Below, one piece after another: positions 1 to 36,618 of a DNA stretch of 64,000 bases. Within the stretch, counting starts at the first letter, position 1. Every line of letters begins with the position of its first letter. This DNA is from Corallium rubrum (Eukaryota > Cnidaria > Anthozoa > Scleralcyonacea > Coralliidae): NCBI GenBank assembly GCA_964035015.1, contig OZ036001.1, positions 13,987,422-14,051,421 on the forward strand, given 5' to 3'. Below the pieces are notes generated by a model, which saw nothing but the letters and a program-made list of their open reading frames with translations, was not told the origin of the DNA and did no database searches. The position numbers were made by a program, and so were the translations under genes.

Positions 1-102
1 CCGAAGGCGCCGGATTAGTGTGGACGAAAGGCCTAACTGTATCAAAATGTCTCCGTTTTCGTCTGAAAACGGATTAGTGCACTGTGGACATGGCCTCTAT
101 AC
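1..102. mobile_element. right end of a GGCCATGTCC-type MITE
   Basis: The first 102 bases match the right end of the complete element at 21443-21791: both have GCCGGATTAG, GTGGACGAAAGGCCTA and a terminal GTGGACATGGCC. The left part lies outside the window. It is a non-coding palindromic repeat of unknown superfamily. Confidence 0.6.
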
Positions 103-1141
103 TAACATTGGGAACGAATCGGTAATTCCTTCATCTTCGCCGTTGTCGTGCACACAGGAAAATAACAATTGTTAAAGTGCATATAAACCCTTTTTTTATC
201 ATCTGAATACGTTCTACATAGAGCAAACAGTTGTTCAGTGAAATATTTTTTGATTGGAGCTATTCTTCAATGCTTTTTGGCGATTCGCATTTCTAGTATG
301 GTAATGAGATGACGTCTATGTTGGCATTTGGCTTTCTTTCCCTTTTTAGCAAGATAAACTACCTGAGAACGTTTGTGGAAAAACTCATACAATACGGAAC
401 ATGTTGTTCAAATACACCATTAATGGAAGAATTGGGTCATGTCATCCCTGCAAATAAATATTGTATAGATAATGATGACTACTTTGGCGTCATCTCATTA
501 CCATTTTGAAAACAAAAATCTGTATTAAAGCAATAAAGGTTGCTCCAATCTAAAAAAAATATTTCGTTGTTCGACTATTTGCCAAAGGTTAGAACGTGTT
601 TAGATGATCATGATAAAAAAATTGGGGTTATATACACTTTAAAGGGAAAATTGTCAATGAAAACTACTAGTCGTTTCAGGTTGCACGTGCAAAGCTTTAC
701 CTTGTTTACCAGCAATACGTCTTTTATAATTCTTTGATCTGGAAGGACGATGTCCGACTATAAAATTACAAAAAGGCTTTTAGATTACTAGAACATGATT
801 TTTAGTTTCTTAGCGCATGTATCGCCTCTGCCTCCGGGTTCAGTTTCCTGCTCACAAACCCTCCCTTGGCTTTCGAGAACATTTAATCGCTAATAATCCT
901 CAACGCCGTGCATTTGTATAGGTAATCGCATGGGGTCGAGGAAAATTAAGGTTTAATTTCCCGAGTGTTTTCAAAATTTTAAACACAGGCAAAAGTTCGT
1001 AAATTTTCTAGTGTGTTCATTTTCACTAATAGTTTACACTCATTCAATAGTTTAATTAAATTAGTTCAAAGTAAACAAAAAAGCATTTTCAGACCGAAAG
1101 ACCTTGCAGATTTGTTGAAAAAAGTCAGTCCTCTGAGGTTC
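103..1141. other. stretch with no recognised gene
   Basis: AT-rich sequence downstream, in gene sense, of the last MYRF exon found. I searched the minus strand for the next MYRF exon (rest of the ICE domain, transmembrane segment) and found none. It is probably intron. Short open frames at 309-509 and 540-737 match nothing known to me. Confidence 0.4.
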
Positions 1142-1440
1142 ACTGTTGCTAAGTAACAAAGCGACCAATCAGGCAATCACATGCAAGTACTGCTGATCAA
1201 GGAACCAATTTTGCGTTTATTCAAAATGGCCGCCAGCCAAGTGTCAATGCGACAGATGAGGAAATTAACAATTTTAAAGAAAATGTTGTTCCTAAAAGTA
1301 CGAAAATGTGTATTTATACTAAAACAATTATTTGCCTCAGGCTCAGTGATTATCAGTGAATAATAACCTCGACTTCGTCTCGGTTATTATTCGCCGATAT
1401 TTACCTCGCCTTCGGCGAATAATTGTTAAATAGTCACTTT
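1142..1440 (+). mobile_element. CCAAT plus CTCG-hairpin element with a coding relic
   Basis: A CCAAT box (GACCAATCAGG) is followed by a coding-like stretch at 1222-1340 reading ATDEEINNFKENVVPKSTK. This resembles the N-terminal part of Crypton-derived recombinase proteins (KIAA1958/QRICH1 type), a match made by eye. Next come two small hairpins (ACCTCGACTTCGTCTCGGT and CGCCTTCGGCG) and a closing AATTGTTAAATAG. The block at about 29030-29390 has the same order: CCAAT box, coding relic, ACTAAAACAATT, hairpin, AATTGTTAAATAG. Confidence 0.4.
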
Positions 1441-1637
1441 AATTTCGTTTTAGATTAAACGACGTCAAAGCATCGGTCTTATATACATTAACATTAACAT
1501 TACGATCAACAATAGTTTCTCAAGACATGCACCAACTTATATAGACGAACACCTCTCATGCTATAGGTTTAGACTATTTGCTGCGCTATAGTTTAAGGCG
1601 AGGTTTATGGAACTAAACAACTAGAAATAGAATTTAC

Positions 1638-25295
<23,658 letters not shown>

Positions 25296-26004
25296 CTAAT
25301 AAGATAAGTATATGAGACAATATACAGCGGTGGACACATATACAGGGGTATAGCATGCTAGCATGTCTATTTTTAAAGTGTCTGTAAAGTGAAGCTTTCT
25401 GGTAATACAAATTTGAAGCCCAAAATCTAGGCATGTACTTTTCGAGATATTAAGCGCCAAAGTTGCCTTCCTGATATTACAAAATACGGAAAGACTGAGA
25501 ACGAATACATAAGGCAAATGAGGTATGTCGTTAGTACCGTTGTTACGCATTAGTTTTCCAACCAGTGTATACGTCACAAGCACTCTAACCGAGCGATTAA
25601 TTTTTCGAAAATGGGTAAGGCACGGCAAACTGAGAGAGTTTATAGCTCAAAGACTATGCAGCAGATTTTCAAATTTTCAGTGAATGTTCATGTGTTGTTG
25701 TCATTGAATGTTATTTACATGTCATTTACCGGATGGGAGATCCGCACTGGAAGGTTTCAAGCCGCAAGCGGTTCGGTTGCGAGGTCCGGATAGGATACGC
25801 CTGGACTGACCGGACCGCTCGCGCACGCGCGATTAATAAGATGGACACCGGACGGGGGAAAAATAAACACAGTTACTAGCATTTGACCAAAAACCAAGAC
25901 CAGCCGACAACTTGAAAAAGTATAGAATAAAACATATTCCGAAGAATAATGCCATCCTGGAAACTCAAGATATAAGTCAAACAAGTGGAACTATGTATAG
26001 TGAA

Positions 26005-26055
26005 AAGTGTAATATTTCGACTTTATTTCAAAGTCATCATCAGATATACTATATA
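26005..26055 (-). ncRNA. candidate hammerhead motif, weak stem I
   Basis: Minus strand: CTGATGA, stem II GACTTT/AAAGTC with 5-base loop, GAAA, then palindromic ATAT and U. The core and stem II are perfect, but I cannot build a convincing stem I. It is probably a decayed Penelope terminal repeat. No RT sequence was found nearby. Confidence 0.35.
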
Positions 26056-26337
26056 GTAGTAGACTTATCTAGCTTTTATATAGCGACATATACTGTATAA
26101 GACTTATATAGCTATAGAAATTTAAAGGTAAACAGATATCCTGTTGGAGTTATTTTTCTGTAAGCTGTAAGTCAGTTGCATCTTAGTTTGTCAAAATAAT
26201 TTTTGATTGGATTTAAACTTAATAGTATAGCCCAGTGGGTGGGTGGGAAGGTCTAAGGGCATTTCAGGTGGCCCGCAAAATGGTCCAAGCCCGTAAAGCC
26301 GTAAAAGAAATATAAGGGATCTGTATTTAGGCTACGT

Positions 26338-26470
26338 GTCGTTTACACGGTATCGGACGAATTCGAGACCAGTCTCGAATTCGTCCTATTTCACTGTGTA
26401 AACAGGCGGAACCGTACTAATTCGAGAACGGATCCGAAATTTTCTTCCGTGTAAACAGGCGGAACCGTAA
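26338..26470. mobile_element. GTTTACACGG MITE, partial
   Basis: GTTTACACGGTATCGGACGA followed by the palindrome ATTCGAGACCAGTCTCGAAT and two GTGTAAACAGGCGGAACCGT units. Same family as 45005-45187. The right terminus is missing. Confidence 0.55.
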
Positions 26471-28310
26471 TAATTCGGCACTCACGCTTGCACTGTCTTC
26501 ACAAGAGTCGGTTAGACGCTGTTAGAATCGCTTAAAATAATTTTTCATGACAAAGCCAATAAGGTGAATTAGTCAATAATAGCTAGTACGACGAATATAA
26601 TAAGTCATGCATAGCGTTACATTAAGCACGCGAATGCCATACAAGTACTGTAAATGACAATGATCGAATGACCATGCAAGAACTGTAATAAGTACTGATC
26701 ACTATGATTGAAGTTCTATTCAAATAAAACTATAGTCGTAAAGAGAGAATTGTAACTAAGTTAGAGTCGGTAGGGTAGCGTTTTGCATTACATTATCATC
26801 GATAGGAAGGGCAGAGGAGTAACCCTGGGGCTGGGTAGATGTGCATGGATCACAGTTTAGAGCAAAATGGGTCCCAGAGCATGATAGGTTGAATGAAAAC
26901 CACTAGTTAATTAGACCTACCGTCCTCGAATTAGGCCGTTAAACTTAACAAATTATGCCCACGTCTGGTCCAAAAGATACACAACTGAAGATACCTTGTG
27001 CTTATTTATATAGTCGCTTCTGCACCGAATGTCACTTTTTACACTGCAAGCCACAACCAACGTCGATTGAAAAAAGGCTTTTGCAAAGAGACCCACGTCT
27101 AATACTGTATACTCTGAGAGTATCAGTTAAGCTGAACACTGAGAAAATCCCCAGCAGTTATTATATGCAAGAAGATGTTGATATTTCATTTTTCTTTTTT
27201 AAACAAAAATACGTAATATTTTGACTAGACATCAGAGCTAGCCGATATAATTATTTATTGTTTTAAAAGTCTGGGGTGAGTGGTGAAAATGTCTCGTTGG
27301 TAAATCAAACAACTGTGATTTGATTTTTGGTATGTCTTTAATGAACGTATCGAGGAGGGGTCGAGTGTGAAGACAAAAGGACAGTGTTCCGACTTGCTTT
27401 TATAGTGACTAGTCCAGTGAAGTATTAACCATTTTCGTGACATTCATACTATGATAATAATATTATTTGTCTGCAGGGCAAATACTGTGAAAGCCCAGGG
27501 ACATTTAGACATGCACTTGGCCCAGTTTCGAAGTTGTGGTCTTTTCGCTTTTCGCGCAGTACATACATGCTAGTCTGTACGAAACGTCGATCTTATTCCT
27601 GTCTCAGATTGTGGATTTTGCTTGTTATTGAATCGTCATGAGGGAAAGAAAAAATGATCATAGACGAGTCAACACTATAGTTCAAGTAAATGTCAGCGTG
27701 TCATGAAATTTTGCGTGAATTCGGAAAGTTCGACAAATCTAAAGTCTGCTGATTCAGATTTCAACAAAAAAAGTAGTTGGCGGATTTGACCAAAAAAAAT
27801 TGTCGGATTTTTTGACCTCTATTCCCCCAGTCCTCCATATCTAGCATTTTCCGCTTCTCTTTCCACTATAGCCTAGGGTATATGATAAGAAATTACTGCA
27901 AAATGAAAATACAGACAGTACTTGCAACAACACTTACTTAACCATAACGCCTACATAGAAAATTGTAGTACTGTGTATTGCCTAAGTATTCATTCACTCG
28001 TTCATCAAGTTATTTTTGTGTCTAAATCTTCTAGCCGATCTAAGAGAAGGTTACATTATATATAAAGTATTCACAATACATAGAGATTAAAATATACGTA
28101 TAATTAGTATAAATTAATGTAGTTGTATTGTGAGGTGAGTAGGTATACTACTACAGAAGCACAGTACTTATGTACTGATAAAAAAACAGTTGTTACTATT
28201 TCGGAAATAGAAAACAGATTTTGTATTTTATGAACTGTTTAGTAAAATAAAATAAAAAAACGAACCATTTTGTAAGTTCATTGACGTCAACATTTAAAAA
28301 AAGATTGACC
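26471..28310. other. stretch with no recognised feature
   Basis: About 1.8 kb of AT-rich sequence. A frame at 26955-27224 encodes an unrecognised peptide without supporting splice or domain signals. I see no clear repeat or RNA gene. Confidence 0.4.
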
Positions 28311-28790
28311 TTAAAGGGTATTGGCAATAAAAATTAAGTTTATCTCATTTGAAAGAACTCGTCAAATGGTATAAGAAGACCTTTTACGATTTTTCCGTAT
28401 CTGTTTTGGTTTTATTGGAAGTATTTTGACTAAAGACAGCGTGCTGTCCGCCATCTTGGAATTGTTTTCGATATGCAAAATTATGCATGTGACGACACAA
28501 CCAGGGTAAGGTGAAATTTTTATCTTGCCAATCTTATGACATTATGAGCTAGAAACTCGATTTTTTGTTCCGCTATTTCCATTTTAAATTGACCCACAAC
28601 ATTTAAAAAGCCTTCCATGGAAATCTGGTCACCCACGGAGTAGTTTCATCAGGTTTACCCTGCTTGTGACGTCACCAATTTCCTAGTTAACTAGACCCAA
28701 TATTACAACAATATGGAGGACAGCACGCTGTCTTTGGTCGAAATATTCCCAAAACCAAAACAAATAAGAAATGAGAAATGAGTAAAATGC
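28311..28790. mobile_element. palindromic MITE (GACAGCGTGCTGTC arms)
   Basis: Left arm GACTAAAGACAGCGTGCTGT and right arm ACAGCACGCTGTCTTTGGTC pair around about 300 bp. The left outer part (AAAAATTAAGTTTATCTCAT, TTTGAAAGAACTC) resembles the TTAA MITE family. Confidence 0.5.
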
Positions 28791-29029
28791 TCGGCCCTAT
28801 ATTATCAGTCAAAGCATTCAATGAGATATTTGTTTTGTATGACTGTTCACTGTTAAAATACATCTGAAATTGTGGTTTAGATTTGTCATTCTCTTTGATT
28901 TTAGGACTTCAAAACCGTTAAACGTGTATAGAAGTGTGCAATACGAATTTTGGTGTGTTATCCGACCTGCATGGAAAAGCTGCGTTCCATTGCCCATATA
29001 TGGAAAAATTGCATAATTGTCATATAATG

Positions 29030-29390
29030 AATTAGTATACTATTGCAAATGCTGCACTCTGATTGGCTACTGTAGTCGCTATCTATTCGTCAACAGATAG
29101 CGGGTAGGAAATTGAGTACCAGTACTCGCGCGGTCATACAGTAAAACAACATGGAGGCGACGAGGAAATTTATTTGCCTTAATGGTTTTTACAGAAACAA
29201 TGTTTATGCTTGTTTTTTTTTAAATAATTTGGAAGAACTAAGGGTACACAAGTTAGTTTCTACTAAAACAATTAAATTATTCGCTATCAACTTCTATGAG
29301 ATGATAGTTGACTCGAGCTCCGCTTTCGTCAACTATATTTCCTCATTGAAAGTTGAAGCTCATAATCTAATTGTTAAATAGAACTACAGT
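29030..29390 (+). mobile_element. CCAAT plus CTCG-hairpin element, second copy
   Basis: CCAAT box (CTCTGATTGGCTAC), an ACAACATGGAGGCGACGAGG segment comparable to 1224-1265, then ACTAAAACAATT, a hairpin GATAGTTGACTCGAGCTCCG...CGTCAACTAT, and AATTGTTAAATAG. The 76-codon frame from 29151 is probably the decayed coding relic. Confidence 0.4.
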
Positions 29391-29639
29391 TTTATTGCTG
29401 AATTACAGTCACAGTGTAGTTATATGTATAATAAAAGTGATGCGCGAAGAATAAAGTAGAAAGTATATTTGGTCGAATGTTCCTGGGATCTAGAGTAGCG
29501 ACAGTATATTATATAAAAAGCATAAGGATATCTGCGAAGATTTTACCAAAGATCTTGGCGATCGAAAGAAGGAAATTATGGAATATATTCCAATTGGAGC
29601 TCGAAATGAAAATGTAACTGTTTAACTTTCAACTTTTGG

Positions 29640-29770
29640 CAGTTGCAGAAGGAAAGCTAGTGATAAGAAATGAATTTGAACAACCAATCAGATCGCGATG
29701 ATATATGAATTCCCCCAGAGCCTTTTCCGCGCTCGGCCATGCATGCAGTGAACCTTCGTCGATCAGAGGT
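29640..29770. repeat. dispersed repeat (CCCCCAGAGCCTTTTCCGCGC)
   Basis: ACCAATCAGATCGCG...TATATG...TTCCCCCAGAGCCTTTTCC matches the complement of 38860-38945. Foldback forms of the terminus occur at 38855-38890 and 39760-39815. Confidence 0.5.
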
Positions 29771-31255
29771 GAGTAGGCTTGTGTTATTTTATGCAGATGC
29801 ATAGTAAGTGTCGGGAAACACTTAGGACGTCATAACATCACAATTCTTCTTCAATAAACAACTGAGTTGTGAAGTGAAAGTGTTTACGAATTTTCCTAGG
29901 CCTTCCCCAGTGGGTCCGTTCGGATCACTTCTGAAACGTGTCAACCGAGGAAGGCCTAGATACTAGGCTACATTTTCCCCTGTGCGTATACTGTAATAGA
30001 TCACAGATGACGTCACTGCGTGCGAAAACTAACAGGTACAACACGAAACAAAGTCGAGTCAAAATAGTCTTTTCACAGTTTCACATTTTCTAGCAACAAG
30101 AAGGCTATGTTTGTGTACATATTCATACTTGAGCCAGATTTCAAAACCCGAATAAAAATGTCAAGGTTACAACCTTTACTTTTTGACTGATTTTAGCCAT
30201 TTTTCAACTGTTTGAAATAAGGTTAAAATATGAAGACTTAGCGCAAATATAGCCTTTTTGTTGCAACAGAGCCCACAGAAGGCTTTATTTGAGCTAAATT
30301 AGAATTTTTTTCACCTTATTTCAAAAGTTGAAAATGCCCCAAATCTGTCAAAAAGTAAAGGCTATAACCCTTAACATTCTGACTAATTTTGGCCATTTTT
30401 CAGCTATTGAAATATGGTTAAAATGTGAACAATTAGCGCAAATAAAACCTTTTTGTTGCTATGGAAGCTAAAGACAGGCTTTATTTGAGCCCAATTATCA
30501 CTTTTTGACCATATTTCAAAGGTTGAAAAAATGGCAAAAATTTGTCAAAAAGTGACGGCTAACCTGTTTACTTTTTGACCGATTTTGACCATTTTCAACT
30601 TTTGAAATATGGCTAAAATACGACGATTTAACACAAGTAAAGCCTTCTCCTTGCTACAAAGCTTGCTATAAATTATCATTTTTGACCATATTTCAAAGTT
30701 TGAAAAAATGGCCAAAAATCGGTCAAAAAGTAAACAGGTTAGCCTCTACTTCTTGAACGATTTTGGCCATGCTAAAAATGATAAATTTGCGCAAATAATG
30801 CCTTTTATGACCTTGTGTAGCAAGAAGAAGGCTTTTCTGTGCTAAATCGTTCTATTTTAGCCAAATTTCAAAAGTTGAATAAATGACCAAAATGGGTCAA
30901 AATGCAAAGGGGTTAGCCTTTACATCTTGACAGATTTTGGCCATTCTGTCAACATTTGAAATATGGTAAAAAAAATGATAATTTAGCTTAAATAAAGCCT
31001 TTTATGAACTTCTGTAGCAAGGAGAAGGCTTATCCGTGATAAATTTCGTTCTATTTTAGCCAAATTTCAAAAGTTGAATAAATGGTCAAAAATAAAGGGT
31101 AGTTAGCCTTTGCTTTTTGACCGATTTTGGCCATTTTTTCAGCCATTGAAAATGGTCAAAAAATTCTAAATTAGCCCAAATTAAGCCTTTTCTCAGCTTC
31201 TGTTGCAAGGAGAAGGCTTATCTATGCCAAATCTTTCTATTTTAGCCTAATTTAA

Positions 31256-31923
31256 GGTGGCTCTATACAGTTTCTTGAAAAATGGAAAATACAAGTTTGA
31301 GAGTCCAAAACACGCAAATAAACAACTCCAAAAAAGAATAAAACTAAATGTTATGCATAATTAAACAGTCTGACAATCCAAAAATGTTACCAAATAAATA
31401 CCAACAGTTGTTGCTATGGCAACAATGACGTTTCAAAATGGCTGCCAATTTCCCTTCAAACTTTAATTCGAAAACAACTTTGGTGACCCCTTTTTTTTCA
31501 TTAAAACTTTTCTTGAAATATGAGTGATCAATTAGCCGATATAAAAAAAAATTCTGTAGAACGAATAATTTTTTTCCGGAAAAATCATGTTTGTTAATTT
31601 TTAAAAAATTTCGTTCTACAGAATTTTTTTTATCGGCCTATTGATTACTCATACTTCAACAAAAGTTTTAATGAAAAAAAAATTGGGGGTCACCAAAGTT
31701 TTTTTCGAATTAAATTAGTTTGAAGGGTAATTGGCAGCCATTTTGAAACGTCATTGTTGCCATAGCAACAACTGTTGCTATTTACTTGGTAACAGTTTTT
31801 GATTATCAGACTGTTTAACTATGCATAACATTTAGTTTTATTATTTTCCCGAATTGTTTAATCATGTGTTTTGAACTCTCAAACTTGTATTTTCCATTTT
31901 TCAAGAAACTGTGTGGAGTCACC
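31256..31923. mobile_element. TTAA-flanked palindromic MITE (GGTGRCTC termini)
   Basis: TTAA at 31252-31255 and 31924-31927. TIRs GGTGGCTCTATACAGTTTCT and ...AGAAACTGTGTGGAGTCACC. Arms pair for most of 330 bp (for example CAACTGTTGCTATGGCAACA). Inserted in the satellite. Confidence 0.75.
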
Positions 31924-32397
31924 TTAAAACGATGAAAGAAAAGCCAAAATTGATTAAAACGTAAAAGGGTTGGCCTTTTACCGATTTGGGGCATTTTTTC
32001 AACAATTGAAATATGGTCAGAAAATGATAAGTTAGCTCAAATAAAGCCTTAGCAAGGATAAGGCTTATTTATGCTAAATCTTTATATTTTAGTCTTCTTT
32101 TAAAAGTTAAAGAAATGGAAAAAATGTCGGGGGTTAGCCCTTACATTTTGACCGATTTTGGCCATTTTTTTCAACCTTTGAAATATGGCCAAAAAATGAT
32201 AAATAGCTCAAATAAAGCCTTTTTTTATGCTTCTATAGCAACAAAAAGGTTTTATTTGTGTTAATTTTTCATATTTTAGCGTTACTTCGTGGACAAAATC
32301 GGTCAAAAAATAAATGGGTTAGCCTTTACATTTTGGCCGATTTTTTTCAACCTTTGAAATATGGTCAGAACATGCTAAGCAGCTCAAATAAAGGCTT

Positions 32398-32820
32398 TTA
32401 TTATATGGCTGGGTTTGATTTCCGGCCCGTACGCAAAGCGACGCCCGCTGATTGGTTCCTGAGAGGTCGGGATTTTACGATATTGACCGACCGGCGTATT
32501 GACGCTTCTTCTCGGCCCTGTAAGTTTTGCCAAACTGGTGTAAATAAGGAGGCCAAGAACCGACACGAAAAAGTTAACAGGTAAGGTAAACAGCATGCTC
32601 CGAAGACGAAAACAACACAAGAAGCTAATAAAAAATAAAATGAACCAATATCCATATAATAAATTCCTTATTAACCACGTTTGCTCGGTCTGTACTGGAA
32701 AGTATTTGCCCTCGGTTTTATCGCACAAACCTCGCTCCTTCGTCGCTCGGTCTGTACGAAAACCTCGGGCAAATACTTTCCCGTACAGACCTCGCACTCG
32801 GTTAATAAGTCCTTATTATG
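32398..32820 (+). mobile_element. hairpin-tailed MITE, TTATTATATGGC family, copy d (complete)
   Basis: TIR TTATTATATGGCTGGGTTTG, CCAAT box (GCTGATTGGTTCCTGAGAGG), a coding-like stretch with CKFCQTGVNKEAKNRHEKVN (C-x2-C...H) ending at a donor AACAG|GTAAGG, TIR ATCCATATAATAAATTCC, then a hairpin tail (32667-32815), stem TCTGTACTGGAAAGTATTTG, outer ends TTATTAACC/GGTTAATAAG. Best copy for defining the family. Confidence 0.7.
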
Positions 32821-35479
32821 AGCCTCTAGCAATTTTAGTCGTATTTCAAAAGTTGAAAAATGGCCAAAATCGAGTAAAAAAATAAGGGGGTTAGCCTTTA
32901 CATTTTACCGATATTGGCCATTTTTTCAACCTTTGAAATAAGGCTATAATTCGAAAATTTAGCACGACTAAAGCCTTCTCATTGCTGCAGAGTCTCGCGT
33001 AACAGGTTTTATTTGAGCTAACGTAACTTATGATTTTTCACCATCTTTTATTTCAAAGGTTGAAAAATGACCAAATCGGTCAAAAAGTAAAGGCTAACCC
33101 CTTCACGTTTTTACCGATTTTGGCTATTTTCTCAACTTTTGAAATATGGTCAAAAGTTCATAATTTAGCTCAAATAAAGGCTTTTTTAAGCTTCTATGGC
33201 AACAAGGTTTGATTTGAGCTAATTTTTACTATTTTATCCTTATTTTAAAAGTTGAAAAATTGATCAAAATCAGTAAAAAATCAAGGGGTTTAGCCTTTAC
33301 TTTTTGACCGATTTTGACCATTTTTTCAACTTTCTAAATAAAGCTAAAATATGAAAAATTAGCTCAAATCAAACCTTTTACTTTAGAAGCTTAAAAAAGG
33401 CCTTATTTGAGCTAAATTATGAACTTTTGACCATATTTCAAAAGTTCAAAAAATGGCCAAAATCGGTCAAAAAGTAAAGGCTAACCCCTTCACATTTTTT
33501 TTTCCGATTTTTTTTAAAAAAATCAAAAAAAATTTTTTAGCAAAAATACAGCCTTCTCCTTTCACAGAAGGACTAAAAAGGCTTTATTTAACCGTTTTTG
33601 ACCCTAACTCAAAAGTTTGAAAAATGACCAAAATCGGTCAAAAAGTAAAGGCTAATTCCTTTACTTATTTTTCCAATTTTTTTTCAAAAGTCAAAAAAAA
33701 TGTTTTTTAGCCCAAATAGAGCCTTCTCCTTTTCACAGACGATCTAAAAAGGCTTTATTTAACCGGTTTTGACCTTAACTCAAAAGTTTGAAAAATGACC
33801 AAAATCGGTCAAAACGTAAAGGCTAATCCCTTTACTTTTTTTCGGATTTTTTTCCAAAAAATCAAAAAAAATTTTTTAGCCAAAATACAGTCTTCTCGTT
33901 TTCACAGAAGGTTTAAAACGACTTTATTTAACCGTTTTTGACCCTAACTTAAAAGTTTGAAAAATGACCAAAATCGTTCAAAAAGTAAAGGCTGATCCCT
34001 TTACTTTTTTTTTCACTTTTTTTCAAAAATAAAAAAAATAAATTTTTAGCCCAAATACAGCCTTCAAATCGGTCTCAAAGTAAAGGCTAACCCTTTACAT
34101 CCCCCCCCCCCCCCCCCCCCATTTTAAAAATAAATAAATAAATTTTTAGCCCAAATACAGCCTTCCTCTTTACACAGAAAGTCTAAAAAGGCTTTATTTA
34201 ACCGTTTTTGACCCTAACTCAAAAGTTTGAAAAAGCCAAAATCTGTCAAAAAGTTTAGGTTAATCCCTTTACTTTTTTTCCCGATTTTTTTTAAAAAATA
34301 AAAAGAATATTTTTTTTAGCCCAAATACAGCCTTCTCCTTTTCCTTTTCACAGCAGGTCTAAAAAGGCTTTATTTAACCGTTTTTGACCTTAACTCAAAA
34401 GTTTCAAAAATGACCAAAATCGGTCAAGGACTTTATTTAACCGTTTTTAACACTAACTCAAAATCGGTCAAAGCTAACCCCATTACATTTTTACTGATTT
34501 TGGCTATATTTTCAAATTTTGAAATATGGTCAAAAATGATAATTTAGCTCAAATAAAGGCTGTTTTAAGGTTCTAAAGCAACAAGGTTTGATTTGAGCTA
34601 ATTTTACATATTTTAGCCTTATTTCAAAAGTTGAAAAAATGGCGAAAATCGGTCAAAAAGTAAAGGCTAACCCCTTTACTTTTGTCCGATTTTGGTAATT
34701 TTTTCAACTTTTGAAATATGGTCAAGCAATGATAATTTAGATTAAATAAGCCTTCTTTAAGATTCTGTAGCAACAAAAAGGGTTTATTTGTGTTATTTTT
34801 TCATATTTTAGACTTATTTCAAAAGTTGAAAAATTGGCAAAATCGGTCAAAATGTAAAGGCTAACCCCTTTACTTTTTAACCGATTTTGACCATTTCAAC
34901 TTTTGAAATATGGTTAAGAAATGACAATTTAGCTCAAATAAAGCCTTTTTTAAGCTACTACGGCAACAAAAAGGTTTTATTTGTGTTAATTTATCGTATT
35001 TTAGCCTTATTTTAGAACTTGAAAATATGGCCAAAATCAGTCAAAAAGTGAAGGCTAACCCCTTTACTTTTTTAACGATGATGACTATTTTTTAAACTAT
35101 TGAAATATGGTCAAAAGTTCATAATTTAGATTACGTAAAGCCCTTGTTTAGGTTCTATAGCAACAAAAAGGTTTTATTTGAGCTAATGTTTCTTATATTA
35201 GCCTATTTCAAAAGTTGAAAAATGGCCAAAATCGGTCAAAACGTAAAGGCTATATAACCCCTTTACTTTTTAGGTTAACCCCTTTCTTTTTGACCGATTT
35301 TGACCATTTTTTCGTGTTTTAAATTAAGCTAAGATGCAAAGATTTAATAAAAATAAAGCCTTCTCATTGCTACAGAGGCTCATAAAAGGCTTTATTTGAG
35401 CTAAATTATCATTTTTCAACCAATTGAAATTTTAAAAGTTGAGAAAATGGCCAAAATCGGTAAAAAAGAAAGCCTAACT

Positions 35480-36017
35480 TTTAAAGTTAATTTTTATTGG
35501 TGTCATCTCAAGTGTTATGACGTCATTGGTGACATAAGTCCTAAAAATAGAACAAATGGAAGTACAGCCAAATAACAGACAAGAAAATCTCTTAAATCAA
35601 AATTTTTTTGATTATTAATGTAGCTTAAGCCAGTAGCAAGAAGAACTATATAAAACTTAAAAAATTTAGGAAAGATTTGGTTTATTTTTTGGTCGATGGC
35701 CGTTGAGGTAGTTATGGCGATAAGAAGCTAAATCTGTAAATTCAAGCCCTGTTTTTTCCCCTAATAATCCTTACGGATCGGCGGATCCTTGGCGGATTGC
35801 GGATTTTCCAAATAATTGGCCTCGGATTATGGATTATTTTTGCGATTTTTTACGCAGCGGGACAGCCTGGATGTTATTCCAATAATGGATTGTGGATTTG
35901 CCTTTATTAATCTAATGGGATTACATCGATACATTGGCAATCTTATAATAATAATTTATATTGCCGCATTTATCAATCACACAATTTTCAAATGCGCATT
36001 ACAAGAGTTAAGGTCTT
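35480..36017. other. stretch with no recognised feature
   Basis: AT-rich sequence between the satellite and the 36.0-kb palindrome. Nothing recognised. Confidence 0.4.
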
Positions 36018-36618
36018 CGTATCGGTTTGCAAGGTCATTTCTGTAAAGGGCTCTCAATTCGTCAGAATTTATGCCACAAAAATAAAATAAATATCGTTAG
36101 AAAGCTAGAGGGCTTCACTCGGGGCGACTTAAGAACAAAGCGTTACGTTTCATTTTGTTCAAAAAAATTTTTCGCAGTTCGATTCCGAGATAAATGTCCA
36201 GCAAAACGGTATCAGCGGGGTTTTTTTATTTTTGGCCTGGTTTCGAATTTATGACTTATTTTGTCCGAATGTTGGTCGAAAAACAGCATTTTTAACTTTG
36301 GTCGTCAATAAAATTGGCAAAACTCGACATATCAAAAAACGCTGACATCGTTTTGTTGGAAATTTATCTCGGAATCAAACTACAAAAAAATATTTTGAAC
36401 AAAATAAAACGCTTTGTTCTTAAGTCGTCCCGAGTGAAGCCCTCTGGTTTTAATTAAAAAATTCACAACTATTAACGGTTTGTGTTTATCGCAAAATCAA
36501 AGACACCATTGTATTATCTATTTTAGACACCACGATATCTATTTTATTTTTGTGGCAAAAATTTTCATGAATTGAGAGCGCTTTACAGAAATGACCTTGC
36601 AAACCTAATCCAATACGA
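36018..36618. mobile_element. palindromic MITE (TTTGCAAGGTCATTTCTGTA)
   Basis: Left end GGTTTGCAAGGTCATTTCTG and right end CAGAAATGACCTTGCAAACC. Arms also share AGGGCTTCACTCGGG and AAGAACAAAGCGTTACG with their complements. About 600 bp, non-coding. Confidence 0.7.

Larger units (their letters stand above)
30130..35475. repeat. palindromic satellite, about 175-190-bp period
   Basis: About 4.2 kb, excluding insertions, of diverged units. Each unit reads, in essence, GACCGATTTTGGCCATTTTT, CAACTTTTGAAATATGGTC, TTTAGCTCAAATAAAGCC, a short spacer (GCTTCTATAGCAAC), then the complement of these back to GGCCAAAATCGGTCAAAAAG. Units therefore have two dyad centres. Two MITEs are inserted (31256-31923; 32398-32820). 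No coding signal. Confidence 0.85.

Noticed and set aside
29747-29780. A plus-strand first exon (ATGCATGCAGTGAACC...CAGAG|GTGAGT)
   Set aside because: The upstream sequence is a dispersed repeat also found at 38.9 kb, and no following exon was seen.
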